From positions 2,418,001 to 2,482,000 of the forward strand of contig NZ_CP108549.1 of the NCBI RefSeq assembly GCF_036010325.1: 64,000 nucleotides of DNA. The letters are read 5' to 3'. This DNA comes from Streptomyces sp. NBC_01210 (GTDB lineage Bacteria > Actinomycetota > Actinomycetes > Streptomycetales > Streptomycetaceae). Every line of letters starts with the position of its first letter. Within the stretch, counting starts at the first letter, position 1. Position numbers and translations under genes: made by a program. Shown here piece by piece: positions 43,584 to 53,137 of this stretch. The notes under the pieces are model-generated. The model was not told the DNA's origin. It searched no databases and saw only the letters and a list, made by a program, of their open reading frames with translations.

Positions 43584-44276
43584 TCAGGTCGTGCCCGGCC
43601 CCGGCGGCTGCTCCGTCCCCGGCGCCCCGTACTGCGGCGGCCACTCCGGTTCCGGGTCCCGCGGACCGAACAGGGCCGTCAGCGCCAGGTGTACCACCAT
43701 CGCCGCCACCGACCACGCCAGCAGCGCCCCCTTCGCCCTCAGCTCCAGGTACGCGTCGAAGGTCACCCCCTGGCCGGCCTCCCGCGCATGCGCGACCACA
43801 TCATGCGTGGGGCCGAACCACACCCCGAACCCCCACGCCAGCAGCGAGCCCAGCAGTCCGCCCACGGCCAGCGCCACCACCAGCGCGATACCCCCGCGCC
43901 TGCGGAACCAGAAGACCGCCGCCGCGCTCACCGCGCCGAAAGCGAGTGCCAGCAGCACGAAGGTTCCGTCCGCGCCCACCGCCTCCTCGCCCTCCGTGTC
44001 CTTGAGGAAGACCGCCTTGTCGTTCGAGATCAGCGGCACGCGCGGCGCCAGCCACAGCCACAGCAGCCCCAGTGCCACCCCCAGAACCGCCACGGCCACC
44101 AGCACCACGGCCGCGTCCCGCAGGTCGGCCTTCAGTTCGCGGCTCTCCTCCACGTCCTCGGCGTCCTTCGCATCCTTCGCGCGCATGGACGCGTGGCCCG
44201 TCGGTGGCGACTGCCAAGGGTCGTCGTTGGGCGAATGCCGATGAGGCTGGTGCGGCGGTGTCAGAGGTGCGGTCAC
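43584..44276 (-). CDS. DUF2567-like membrane protein
   Basis: The 230-aa protein has a charged cytosolic N-terminus (MRAKDAKDAEDVEESRELKADL). Four hydrophobic segments follow: AAVVLVAVAVLGVALGLLWLWL, FVLLALAFGAVSAAAVFW, GIALVVALAVGGLLGSLLAW and LLAWSVAAMVVHLALTALF. A Pro-rich C-terminus (EWPPQYGAPGTEQPPGPG) ends it. The topology and YLELRAKGALLAWS motif resemble actinobacterial DUF2567 proteins; the assignment is tentative and no function is known. Confidence 0.7.
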   Translation of the reverse strand: MTAPLTPPHQPHRHSPNDDPWQSPPTGHASMRAKDAKDAEDVEESRELKADLRDAAVVLVAVAVLGVALGLLWLWLAPRVPLISNDKAVFLKDTEGEEAVGADGTFVLLALAFGAVSAAAVFWFRRRGGIALVVALAVGGLLGSLLAWGFGVWFGPTHDVVAHAREAGQGVTFDAYLELRAKGALLAWSVAAMVVHLALTALFGPRDPEPEWPPQYGAPGTEQPPGPGTT

Positions 44277-44310
44277 ACCGCCATCGTGCCAGGCGTGCCG
44301 GAACGCCGCC

Positions 44311-45162
44311 TCACCGGACTGCCGCCCGCCGGTACGCCCACGTCGCGACCGTCAGCGAGACGACACCCACCAAGGCGCAGACCGCGAGGTCCAGCCCGAC
44401 GACCGCCCAGTCCGGACGCGCGTCGAAGGTCCGCGCGAGGGCCTCGACGCCGTACGTGGAGGGCAGCAGATCACGTGCGTACGAGATCGGCCCGGGCAGC
44501 CGGTCGGCCGGCAGTACCCCCAGCAGCAGCGCCGCGGACATGCCCAACTGGCCGAGCAGCGTGGCAAGTTCCTGGCGGGGCGCGAGGAGCCCGAGCGCCG
44601 CGCCCAGCCCGGCGAGAGCCGCACCGGCGAGCGGGATCACCGCGGCCAGCACCCATAGATGCGTCAGCGGCAGCTCGAACAGCACGCTGCCGACGACCGC
44701 CGTGACCACCGTGCCTGGCACGGTGAAGGAGGCATACGCACCGGCAGCGCCGAGCACCACCGCGGCCGGCGGCACCGGCAGCGTGGCGTAGTGGTCGAGG
44801 CCGCCGCTGGCCCGCAGCTGCCCGAAGTACTGGGCGAGCAGATTGAGCGCGACGAAGGCGACGACGAGCACACTCGCCCCCGCGACGACAGCGCGCGCCT
44901 CCGCGCCCCCGTCGACGACCCCGCGCATCAGGACCATGATCCCGATCGACTGGAAGGTCGCCACGAAGAGCAGCGGGATCCGGGCGACCCGTGCCCGGGA
45001 CAGCTGCGCGCGGTACACGGCGCCGAGCGCCGGCAGCAGCCGCGCCCGCGGCGCGAGCGGCGCGGCGGCCGCAGCCCCGGCCCCGCCGTCCGCTCCGGCC
45101 CGTCCGGCCTGTCCCGCCTGTTCCGCTTGTTCGGCCACCGCCTCCGCGGGCACGGTGCTCAC
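44311..45162 (-). CDS. ABC-2 type transporter permease
   Basis: The 283-aa membrane protein has six hydrophobic segments (first IPLLFVATFQSIGIMVLMRGV, last VCALVGVVSLTVATWAYRRA). The conserved amphipathic and Pro-rich stretch SYARDLLPSTYGVEALARTF lies late in the protein. It pairs with the ATPase gene upstream: its GTG start overlaps the ATPase stop by 4 nt. It probably exports a drug or lipid; the substrate is unknown. The N-terminal 45 residues are low-complexity Ala/Gly/Glu. Confidence 0.87.
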   Translation of the reverse strand: MSTVPAEAVAEQAEQAGQAGRAGADGGAGAAAAAPLAPRARLLPALGAVYRAQLSRARVARIPLLFVATFQSIGIMVLMRGVVDGGAEARAVVAGASVLVVAFVALNLLAQYFGQLRASGGLDHYATLPVPPAAVVLGAAGAYASFTVPGTVVTAVVGSVLFELPLTHLWVLAAVIPLAGAALAGLGAALGLLAPRQELATLLGQLGMSAALLLGVLPADRLPGPISYARDLLPSTYGVEALARTFDARPDWAVVGLDLAVCALVGVVSLTVATWAYRRAAVR

Positions 45163-46142
45163 GCCTTGACCAGCCCCTTCATCGCGTTCCCGCCGAGTGC
45201 CAAGTACACGTCCTCCAGGCTGGGCGTGGCCAGCGTGAAGTCGTCGAGAGCCGCGAAGGCCGCGCCACCCGTCACCGCCGCGACCGCCGCCCGTGCCTCG
45301 TCCGGTGCGAGCCTGAGCACCCAGCGGCGCCCGGACTCCTGCGCGGACCCGCGCAGCGCGGCGACCTCCGGCACATCCAGCGGTGCCCGCTCGCGCCACA
45401 CCAGCTCGACCCGTACCTCGCCCGCGACCCGTTCCTTCAGCCCGGTCGGGGTGTCGCAGGCGATGACGCGGCCCCGTTCCAGTACAGCGACCCGGTCGAG
45501 GACGGTCTCGGCCTCGATGACGTTGTGGGTGACGAGCAGCACGGTCGCCCCGTGCTCCGCGCGCCGCCGGTCGACCGCGGCCCATACCGCGCGCCGTGCG
45601 ACGGGGTCCATGCCGGTGGTCGGCTCGTCCAGTACCAGGACCGGCCGCTCTCCGACCAGCGTCGTCGCGAAGCAGGCCAGCCGTCGCTGCCCGCCGGACA
45701 GCTTCTTCAGGGGGCGTGCGGCGAGCCCGGTCAGCCCGAGCTCCTCCAGTACGGCGTCACGCTCGGCCCGTGCGTCCCGTACGGACAGTCCGCGCAGCCG
45801 CCCCGTCGTCTCGGCGGCGAGTGCGACGGTCAGCTCGTCGAGCGCGGTGGACTCCTGCCCGAGATAGCCGACGAGCCGGGAGGCCCGCTCCGGATGACGT
45901 ACGAGATCGTGGCCGAGCACCTCGACGCTGCCGGCGTCCGGGCGCATCAGTCCGGTGAGCTGTCGTACGAGGGTGGACTTACCGGCGCCGTTGGGTCCGA
46001 GCAGGCCGAAAATCTCCCCGCGTCGGACATCAAGACTGATCCCGTCGGTGGCACGCACCTCAGGGGTCCCCGGCGTCCCCCGCCTGCCGCGCACGGCGGG
46101 GTACGTCTTGACGAGATCCCGCACCACGCACACCGTACTCAC
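45159..46142 (-). CDS. ABC transporter ATP-binding protein
   Basis: The 327-aa DrrA/CcmA-type ATPase has Walker A GLLGPNGAGKST, Q-loop GYLGQESTALDEL, signature LKKLSGGQRRLACFATTL, Walker B PVLVLDEPTTGMDP and switch LLVTHNVIEAE. A C-terminal regulatory domain ends SLEDVYLALGGNAMKGLVKA. It forms an exporter with the permease downstream. GTG 46142 is the likely start. Confidence 0.94.
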   Translation of the reverse strand: MSTVCVVRDLVKTYPAVRGRRGTPGTPEVRATDGISLDVRRGEIFGLLGPNGAGKSTLVRQLTGLMRPDAGSVEVLGHDLVRHPERASRLVGYLGQESTALDELTVALAAETTGRLRGLSVRDARAERDAVLEELGLTGLAARPLKKLSGGQRRLACFATTLVGERPVLVLDEPTTGMDPVARRAVWAAVDRRRAEHGATVLLVTHNVIEAETVLDRVAVLERGRVIACDTPTGLKERVAGEVRVELVWRERAPLDVPEVAALRGSAQESGRRWVLRLAPDEARAAVAAVTGGAAFAALDDFTLATPSLEDVYLALGGNAMKGLVKA

Positions 46143-46213
46143 GAGGTACGAGACTACGGGGTCCGGACGCCCGGAATGCCCTCGGCCCCGGCTACTCCCT
46201 TGCTGTTGCCGCT

Positions 46214-47452
46214 CTACTCACCGGCCGGGGCGTGCTCGGCGGCCGCCCGTACGTCGATCTCGCGCCAGAATCCCGCCCGGATCGCATAGCGGTCGTGCTC
46301 GTCGATCTGGTCGTCCTTGTGCGCGAGCAGCCCGAAGCGGGCCGCGTACCGCAGCAGTTCACCGTCGATGCGGTGCGGGATCCGCGGGTACATGGTGGAC
46401 AGCTTCTGCACATGGCTGGATTCCGGCAGCCGTTCCATCCAGCGGCGGGCGAAGACCTGGCCGACCTCGAAGGGGTCGCCGCCGACCGTGGTGATGTCCT
46501 CCTCGCGGTCGGCCCAGCGCTGCTCGGCGCTGGTGAGCTGGGCCAGTGTCGGCAGCGACGCGGTCTCCGGCGGTTCGCCCAGCGCCCCGCCGTTACCGCC
46601 GGGGCGCTCGACCCAGCCCTTGTCGGAGGACCAGCGCAGGGTGGCGCTCGTCGGGTGCGGACCGGTGTGCGGGCCGGGCGCGCGCAGGCCCGCCAGATCC
46701 TTGGGGGTGGGGACGCCCTTGGTGGAGGCGGGGACGGGGACGACGGCCTCGACACCGTTCTCGGAGGTCGCGGGCGATCCGTTGTGTACGGCCTCGGCCG
46801 CCCGCTCCTGCGACGCGGCGAGCGCCGACTCGGGCAGCGGTGCGGAGAGAATCGCCGCGATCTCGGGGCGCGGCACGGGCGGTGGCGCACAGATGCCGGT
46901 GAGCTCCTTGGGCCGCACGGCCCGGGTGATCCACACCCGGTCGAGCACCCGCCGCTCATCGGCCTCGGCAACCAGATCCTCGGACTGGTTGTAGTCGCCG
47001 TCGGCGGCCTGCACCGCCCAGAGATGGACGGCGACGCCGTGCTCCTTGGCGGACATCAGCCCGGGGAGCAGGTCACCGTCGCCGGTCACCAGCACGACGT
47101 CCGAGCAAGCGCGATTTCTGGCCAGTTCGGTGAGCTCGGCATGCATCGCCGCATCCACGCCCTTCTGCGCCCAGCGGCCGTCGCTCCGGGTCAGCGCGCC
47201 GAGCCGGACCGTCACCCGCGGCATGACGCGCAGCCGCCGGTGCTCGGGCTGCGGTACGCGGTCGGGAGCGCCGTCGAACCAGTAGATACGCAGCAGCCGT
47301 CGCTCCGTATCGGCTTCGGCGAGGTCGCGAAGGCCCTGGATGAGGGCGGCGTGGTCGACGGTGATCCGGGAACGCGCCGGTTCTCCGGCGAGAAGGCTCG
47401 CGGCGGCGCCCAGCAGATATCCGGCGTCCACCAGGACAACGCAGCGGTCCAC
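46214..47452 (-). CDS. NYN domain protein (PIN-like nuclease fold)
   Basis: The 412-aa protein begins with a LabA/NYN PIN-like domain: CVVLVDAGYLLGAAASLL with the first catalytic Asp, QKGVDAAMHAELTELARN, and SDVVLVTGDGDLLPGLMSAKEHGV with the last acidic pair. These retain the acidic residues expected for RNA cleavage. A Pro-rich linker and a conserved actinobacterial C-terminal helical domain (FEVGQVFARRWMERLPES, FGLLAHKDDQIDEHDRYAIR) follow. GTG 47452 is preferred over GTG 47461 because the AGAGG ribosome-binding site is then correctly spaced. Confidence 0.86.
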   Translation of the reverse strand: MDRCVVLVDAGYLLGAAASLLAGEPARSRITVDHAALIQGLRDLAEADTERRLLRIYWFDGAPDRVPQPEHRRLRVMPRVTVRLGALTRSDGRWAQKGVDAAMHAELTELARNRACSDVVLVTGDGDLLPGLMSAKEHGVAVHLWAVQAADGDYNQSEDLVAEADERRVLDRVWITRAVRPKELTGICAPPPVPRPEIAAILSAPLPESALAASQERAAEAVHNGSPATSENGVEAVVPVPASTKGVPTPKDLAGLRAPGPHTGPHPTSATLRWSSDKGWVERPGGNGGALGEPPETASLPTLAQLTSAEQRWADREEDITTVGGDPFEVGQVFARRWMERLPESSHVQKLSTMYPRIPHRIDGELLRYAARFGLLAHKDDQIDEHDRYAIRAGFWREIDVRAAAEHAPAGE

Positions 47453-47704
47453 GCGTTCCACCCTCTTTCGGGAACTTCGGGATCGGGGAAGGTTCCGGAT
47501 CGGGGATTGTTCCGGGTTTCCTTCGAGTCTGCCCGACCGCAAGAGGGTTAACGGCCGGAACTCGATCATCGGCGTGGCGGAAGCCCGGCACAGGGCGCGA
47601 CATGGGCCCTTTACCCACCGCAATGATCCAAAATGCGGCAGTTCTGCGGGTATGTGAGTCTGACAGCGGCCCTGGCCCCGAGAAATCCCACAGGAGGCAT
47701 CACC

Positions 47705-47890
47705 ATGGCCAAGAACAAGAACCGCAAGCAGAGCAGCCAGCAGCAGGACCGCCCCTCCTCCCCCGCCGAGCGCGGTGGCGAGCAGGCCAAGTCCACCGCC
47801 TACGAGTCCCAGGCGCAGCCTCAGTCGCAGGCCCAGGGAAGTCCGGCGGATGTTGCCCGCAAACACCAGCGGCGCTTCGGCCACAACTGA
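47705..47890 (+). CDS. Small hydrophilic Gln/Ser-rich protein (61 aa)
   Basis: MAKNKNRKQSSQQQDRPSSP, an acidic/Gln-rich middle and the basic end DVARKHQRRFGHN make up a 61-aa, probably disordered protein with no Cys and no hydrophobic segment. GGAGG lies 8 nt before ATG 47705. Similar small proteins are common in Streptomyces, but no function is known. A strong terminator follows. Confidence 0.8.
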   Translation: MAKNKNRKQSSQQQDRPSSPAERGGEQAKSTAYESQAQPQSQAQGSPADVARKHQRRFGHN

Positions 47891-47904
47891 TCGCGCCGTA
47901 AAGA

Positions 47905-47945
47905 CGCAAGGGGCCGCGCCCGTGACGACGGGCGCGCCCCTTGCG
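47905..47945. terminator. Terminator after the small hydrophilic protein gene
   Basis: CGCAAGGGG and CCCCTTGCG form the outer stem, with inner CCCGT/ACGGG. It lies 15 bp after the stop of the small gene and 66 bp after the dnaE stop on the other strand, so it may serve both. Confidence 0.8.
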
Positions 47946-48011
47946 GCGTTTGTGCGTACGGGCCGACGGACCTACGGGTCCACCGGCTTGCGGCTCACGA
48001 GGAGACGGGCC

Positions 48012-51000
48012 CTAGCCGGCCAGGCAGGACGGGCCGAGCAGCACCTTCAGATCGCCGAAGAGAGCCGGGTCCGGCTGGACGCGGTGCCGGTCGAGCCGGA
48101 GCACCGTGGTCTTGCGGGGGCCCTGCAGCTTGATCCTCACCTCGGTGTTGCCCTTGTGGTGGCTGAGGATCTCACCGAGCCTGCTGATCATCGGCGGGGT
48201 GACCTTCACCGTCGGGATGGTGACGACCACCGGGGCGTTGGTGCCTGCCGAGGAGATGTCGGGAACCTGCATTTCCATGGCGACGAGGCGCGGGATGTCC
48301 TCGCGCTTGTCGAGCCGTCCCTTGACGAACACCACGGTGTCCTCGACGAGCTGGGTCGACACCAGTTGGTACGTCGCCGGGAAGAACATGCACTCGATGG
48401 AGCCGGCCAGGTCCTCGACGGTGGCGATCGCCCAGGCGTTGCCCTGCTTGGTCATCTTCCGCTGCAGGCCGGAGATGATGCCACCGATGGTGACGACCGC
48501 CCCGTCCGCATGTTCACCTCCGGTGAGCTGGGAGATCGCGGCGTCCGTCTTGTCGCTCAGGACGTGCTCGATACCGAAGAGCGGATGGTCGGAGACGTAG
48601 AGACCGAGCATCTCGCGCTCCTGGGCGAGCAGATACGACTTGTCCCATTCGATGTCGGAGAACTCGACGTCGAGCCCGAAGCCCGGCTCGGTGCTGTCCT
48701 CCTCGCCCATCCCGCCGAAGAGGTCGAACTGGCCCTCGGCCTCCTTGCGCTTGACCGCGACCACGTTGTCGATCATCGGCTCGTGGTGCGCGACCAGACC
48801 CTTGCGGGTGTGGCCCATCTCATCGAAGGCGCCGGCCTTGATGAGCGATTCGACGGTCCGCTTGTTGCACACGACCGCCTCGACCTTGTCGAGGAAGTCC
48901 GGGAAGGTCGCGTACTTCCCCTTCGACTTACGGCAGCGGATGATCGAGTCGACGACGTTCGTGCCGACGTTCCGCACGGCGGAGAGACCGAAAAGGATCA
49001 CATCGTCGCCCTGGGCCGCGAAGTTGGACTGCGACTCGTTCACATTGGGCGGCAGCACCTTGATGCCCATGCGGCGGCACTCGTTCAGATAGACGGCGGA
49101 CTTGTCCTTGTCGTCCTTGACCGAGGTGAGCAGCGCGGCCATGTACTCGGCCGGGTAGTTGGCCTTGAGATATGCGGTCCAGTAGGTGACCAGCCCGTAC
49201 GCGGAGGAGTGCGCCTTGTTGAAGGCGTATCCGGCGAAGGGGACCAGCACGTCCCACAGCGCCTGGATGGCCTGGTCGCTGAAGCCGTTCTTCTTGGCGC
49301 CGGCCTGGAAGAGGACGAAGTTCTTCGCCAGCTCGTCGGCCTTCTTCTTGCCCATCACGCGGCGGAGGATGTCGGCCTCGCCGAGTGAGTACCCCGCGAT
49401 GATCTGGGCGGCCTTCTGCACCTGCTCCTGATAGACGATCAGGCCGTAGGTGAGGCCGAGGACCTCCTTGAGCGGCTCCTCCAGCTCCGGGTGGATCGGC
49501 GTGATCTCCTGCTGCCCGTTCTTGCGCAGCGCGTAGTTCGTATGGGAGTTCATGCCCATCGGGCCCGGCCGGTACAGGGCCGAAACGGCGGAAATGTCCT
49601 CGAAGTTGTCGGGCTTCATCAGCCGCAGCAGCGAACGCATCGGGCCGCCGTCGAACTGGAAGACGCCGAGCGTGTCACCGCGGCAGAGCAGTTCGTACGT
49701 CGTGGGGTCGTCCAGCGGGAGAGCGAGCAGGTCGAGCTCGACGCCCTTGTTCGCCTTCACCATCTTGACGGCGTCGTCCATGATGGTCAGGTTCCGCAGG
49801 CCCAGGAAGTCCATCTTCAGCAGGCCGAGCGACTCACAGCTCGGGTAGTCCCACTGCGTGATGGTCACGCCGTCGGTGTGCCTGACCCAGACCGGGACAT
49901 GGTCGGTGATCGTCTCGCTGGACATGATCACGCCGGCCGCGTGCACGCCCATCTGCCGGACCAGGCCCTCGACGCCCTTGGCGGTGTCGATGACCTTCTT
50001 CACGTCCGGCTCGTTCTCGTACATCCCGCGGATCTCGCCGGCCTCGCTGAAGCGCGGGTGCTTCGGGTCGGTGATGCCGTTGAGGTCGATGCCCTTGCCG
50101 AGGACGTCGGCGGGCATCGCCTTGGTGAGCCGGTCACCCATCGCGTACGGGTAGCCGAGCACCCGCGCGGAGTCCTTGATGGCGTTCTTCGCCTTGATCT
50201 TGCCGTACGTACCGATCATGGCGACCTTGTCGGCGCCGTACTTCTCGGTGACGTACCTGATCACCTCACCGCGCCGGCGCTCGTCGAAGTCGATGTCGAC
50301 ATCGGGCATGGAGATGCGCTCGGGGTTGAGGAAACGCTCGAAGATCAGGCCGTGCTCGATCGGGTCGAGGTCGGTGATGCCCATGGCGTACGCGACGATC
50401 GAGCCGGCCGCGGAGCCTCGGCCCGGGCCCACGGCGATGCCGTTGTTCTTGGCCCACATGATGAAGTCGGCGACCACGAGGAAGTACCCCGGGAAGCCCA
50501 TGTCGATGATGATGCCCATCTCGTACTCGACCTGCTTGAGCCGGTCGTCCGGGATGCCGTCGGGGTAGCGCCGGGCCATGCCGCGCATGGTCTCCTCGCG
50601 GAACCAGGTCACCTCGGTGTAGCCCTCGGGCACCTCGAACTTCGGCATCAGGTTGCGCTCTTCGAACCAGCCCTCGGTGTCGATCTGCTGCGCGACCAGG
50701 AGGGTGTTGGCGCACCCCTCCTGCCAGGCGTCCGAGGAGTCCACTGCGTACATCTCGTCCGTGGACTTCAGGTAGTAGCCGGTGCCGTCGAAACGGAAGC
50801 GGTCCGGGTCGGAGAGGTTCTTGCCGGTCTGGATGCAGAGCAGGGCGTCATGGGCGCCGGCCTCGTGCGCGTAGGTGTAGTGCGAGTCGTTGGTGACGAT
50901 CGGCGGGATGCCGAGCTTCTTGCCGATCTCCAGGAGCCCGTCGCGGACCCGGCGCTCGATCTCGATGCCGTGGTCCATCAGCTCCAGGAAGTACTTGTCC

Positions 51001-51551
51001 TTGCCGAAGATGTCCTGGTACTCGGAGGCCGCCTTGAGCGCCTCGTCGAACTGGCCGAGGCGCAGCCGCGTCTGGAGCTCGCCGGAGGGGCAGCCGGTGG
51101 AGGCGATGAGCCCCTCCGACCACTGGGCGATGGTCTCCTTGTCCATCCGCGGCCACTTCTGCAGCCAGCCCTCGGCGTACGCGTCGGAGGAGAGCCGGAA
51201 GAGGTTGTGCAGACCGGTCTTGTTGGCCGCCCAGATCGTCTTGTGGGTGTAGCCACCGGAACCGGAGACGTCGTCCCGCTTCTGGTGCGGCTGGCCCCAC
51301 TGGATCTTCCGCTTGTTCCGCCGGGACTCGGGGGCGACGTACGCCTCGATGCCGATGATCGGTGTGACGCCCGCCTTCTTGGCCTGATGGAAGAAGTCGT
51401 ACGCGCCGTGGAGGTTGCCATGGTCGGTCATGGCGATGTGCGACATGCCCATCTCGTTGCAGGCATCGAACATGTCCTTGAGCCGCGCGGCACCGTCCAG
51501 CAGGGAGTACTGGGTGTGGACGTGAAGGTGCGTGAAAGGCGGCTTGGTCAC
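48012..51551 (-). CDS. dnaE: DNA polymerase III alpha subunit
   Basis: The 1179-aa replicative polymerase starts with a PHP domain (THLHVHTQYSLLDGAARLKD, MTDHGNLHGAYDF). It continues with the C-family palm (GPGRGSAAGSIVAYA; catalytic Asps in MPDVDIDFDERRRGEVI), fingers and tandem helix-hairpin-helix (GYAFNKAHSSAYGLVTYWT), and an OB-fold (VTIGGIISGLQRKMTKQGN). It is single-copy here, and GTG 51551 is the start. Divergent from the DUF2252 gene. It ends with a short Cys-containing tail LLGPSCLAG. Confidence 0.98.
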   Translation of the reverse strand: MTKPPFTHLHVHTQYSLLDGAARLKDMFDACNEMGMSHIAMTDHGNLHGAYDFFHQAKKAGVTPIIGIEAYVAPESRRNKRKIQWGQPHQKRDDVSGSGGYTHKTIWAANKTGLHNLFRLSSDAYAEGWLQKWPRMDKETIAQWSEGLIASTGCPSGELQTRLRLGQFDEALKAASEYQDIFGKDKYFLELMDHGIEIERRVRDGLLEIGKKLGIPPIVTNDSHYTYAHEAGAHDALLCIQTGKNLSDPDRFRFDGTGYYLKSTDEMYAVDSSDAWQEGCANTLLVAQQIDTEGWFEERNLMPKFEVPEGYTEVTWFREETMRGMARRYPDGIPDDRLKQVEYEMGIIIDMGFPGYFLVVADFIMWAKNNGIAVGPGRGSAAGSIVAYAMGITDLDPIEHGLIFERFLNPERISMPDVDIDFDERRRGEVIRYVTEKYGADKVAMIGTYGKIKAKNAIKDSARVLGYPYAMGDRLTKAMPADVLGKGIDLNGITDPKHPRFSEAGEIRGMYENEPDVKKVIDTAKGVEGLVRQMGVHAAGVIMSSETITDHVPVWVRHTDGVTITQWDYPSCESLGLLKMDFLGLRNLTIMDDAVKMVKANKGVELDLLALPLDDPTTYELLCRGDTLGVFQFDGGPMRSLLRLMKPDNFEDISAVSALYRPGPMGMNSHTNYALRKNGQQEITPIHPELEEPLKEVLGLTYGLIVYQEQVQKAAQIIAGYSLGEADILRRVMGKKKADELAKNFVLFQAGAKKNGFSDQAIQALWDVLVPFAGYAFNKAHSSAYGLVTYWTAYLKANYPAEYMAALLTSVKDDKDKSAVYLNECRRMGIKVLPPNVNESQSNFAAQGDDVILFGLSAVRNVGTNVVDSIIRCRKSKGKYATFPDFLDKVEAVVCNKRTVESLIKAGAFDEMGHTRKGLVAHHEPMIDNVVAVKRKEAEGQFDLFGGMGEEDSTEPGFGLDVEFSDIEWDKSYLLAQEREMLGLYVSDHPLFGIEHVLSDKTDAAISQLTGGEHADGAVVTIGGIISGLQRKMTKQGNAWAIATVEDLAGSIECMFFPATYQLVSTQLVEDTVVFVKGRLDKREDIPRLVAMEMQVPDISSAGTNAPVVVTIPTVKVTPPMISRLGEILSHHKGNTEVRIKLQGPRKTTVLRLDRHRVQPDPALFGDLKVLLGPSCLAG

Positions 51552-51721
51552 GGCGGAATGCCTCCGGAGAACGGTGGGCGACAGGCTGCGGGCAGTCTGG
51601 GGGGACAGCGTGGAAGTCTACGTCTCCGCGCTGACAGTCGGCGGGCACTCCCGAGTACCTTCGTCCGTTGAAGGGGCGGAACTGCCCGCCCCGTTTGTCA
51701 TGCACCAGGAGGCACCCAGCG

Positions 51722-53056
51722 ATGTCGGTACCGCGACCCGCCGAGGTCACAGCTGAAGAGCGCGGCGAGCAGATTCTCACCGTTTTCGACACCGCGTTCG
51801 GCGAGCTTCTGGCCGCCGACCCGGCCGCGTTCCGGGTGAAGTTCCGGAAGATGGCCGCCTCGGCCTTCGCCTTCTACCGGGGCACGGCCTGCCTGTTCTA
51901 CAACGACCTGGAGCGGGAGCAGCACGGCGGGCCGTTCCTCGACGACCGCACCGGCCGGGTGTGGATCCACGGCGATCTGCACGCCGAGAACTTCGGCACG
52001 TACATGGACGCCAACGGCCGGCTGATCTTCAACGTCAATGACTTCGACGAGGCGTATGTCGGCCCCTTCACCTGGGACCTGAAGCGGCTGTCCGCCTCGC
52101 TGGCGCTGATCGGCTACACCAAGGCGCTCAGCGACGAGCAGATCACCGAGCTGGTGCGGGTCTACGCCGCGGCCTACCGCGAGCGCATCCACGCCCTGGC
52201 AACCGGCGCCAAGAACGACGAGGTGCCGCCCTTCACGCTGGACACCGCCGAGGGCCCGCTCCTCGAGGCGCTGCGCGACGCCCGCTCGCTCACCCGCTTC
52301 TCGCTGCTGGACTCGATGACCGAGATCCGTGACTTCGAGCGGCGTTTCGCGCCCGGCGGCGGCTCCATCGAGCTGGACGCGGCCACCCGCTACAAGGTGC
52401 TCGCCGCCTTCGACGGCTATCTGGAGACCCTGCCCGAGTCCAGCCTGACCAGGCCCGACTCGTACCGGGTCAAGGACGTCGTGGGACGGCGTGGCATCGG
52501 CATCGGCTCGGCCGGCCTGCCCTCGTACAACATCCTGCTCGAGGGCAACAGCGACGCCCTCGAGAACGATGTCGTGATCTATATGAAGCAGGCGCAGACC
52601 CCGGCGGTCTCCCGGCACATCACCGACGCCGCCGTGCGTGAGTACTTCCAGCACGAGGGTCATCGCACGGTGATCTCGCAGCGCGCGCTTCAGGACCACG
52701 CCGACCCGTGGCTGGGCTGGACCGAGTTGGACGGCTCGGGCCAGCTGGTGGCCGAGGTCTCGCCGTACGCGGTGGATCTGGACTGGTCGGACATCGACGA
52801 TCCGGAGGAGATCGCGGCGGTCGTCGCCGACCTCGGCCGGGCGACGGCCACGATGCACGGCGCGGCGGACTACGAGAGCGGTCACTCGTTGGTGCCGTTC
52901 TCCACGGAGCGGGCCATCGACGCGGCGATCGCGGCCGACGAGGACAGCTTCGGCGAGCTGTTGGTGGAGTTCGCGCACAGCTACGGTGCGCAGGCGCGGG
53001 CGGACCACCAGATCTTCGTGGACCTCTTCCGTAACGGAAGGATTCCGGGTCTCTAG
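51722..53056 (+). CDS. DUF2252 family protein (kinase-like fold)
   Basis: The 444-aa protein contains FRVKFRKMAASAFAFYRGTA, VWIHGDLHAENFGTYMDANG and FNVNDFDEAYVGPFTWDLKR. The HGDLHxxNFG and NDFDE motifs resemble the catalytic and metal loops of aminoglycoside phosphotransferase-like kinases, which DUF2252 is thought to share. Substrate is unknown. ATG 51722 has GGAGG nine nt upstream. It is the first gene of a plus-strand run after dnaE. Confidence 0.88.
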   Translation: MSVPRPAEVTAEERGEQILTVFDTAFGELLAADPAAFRVKFRKMAASAFAFYRGTACLFYNDLEREQHGGPFLDDRTGRVWIHGDLHAENFGTYMDANGRLIFNVNDFDEAYVGPFTWDLKRLSASLALIGYTKALSDEQITELVRVYAAAYRERIHALATGAKNDEVPPFTLDTAEGPLLEALRDARSLTRFSLLDSMTEIRDFERRFAPGGGSIELDAATRYKVLAAFDGYLETLPESSLTRPDSYRVKDVVGRRGIGIGSAGLPSYNILLEGNSDALENDVVIYMKQAQTPAVSRHITDAAVREYFQHEGHRTVISQRALQDHADPWLGWTELDGSGQLVAEVSPYAVDLDWSDIDDPEEIAAVVADLGRATATMHGAADYESGHSLVPFSTERAIDAAIAADEDSFGELLVEFAHSYGAQARADHQIFVDLFRNGRIPGL

Positions 53057-53137
53057 GGTCGGCCGGAGCCGGGCCGGAGCCAGGCGGGATCCGGCCGGGG
53101 GCCAGGCGGGATCCTTAGGTATCGCTTACAGAGACGC

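Noticed and set aside
47453..47884. N-terminal extension of the NYN-domain frame to 47884
   Set aside because: The extra residues are not conserved-looking, cover the opposite-strand small gene and its ribosome-binding site, and the NYN domain begins right after GTG 47452.
49491..51671. A 726-codon plus-strand frame opposite dnaE
   Set aside because: It is antisense to well-conserved dnaE motifs, has no recognisable domain, and its composition is that of an antisense high-GC frame.
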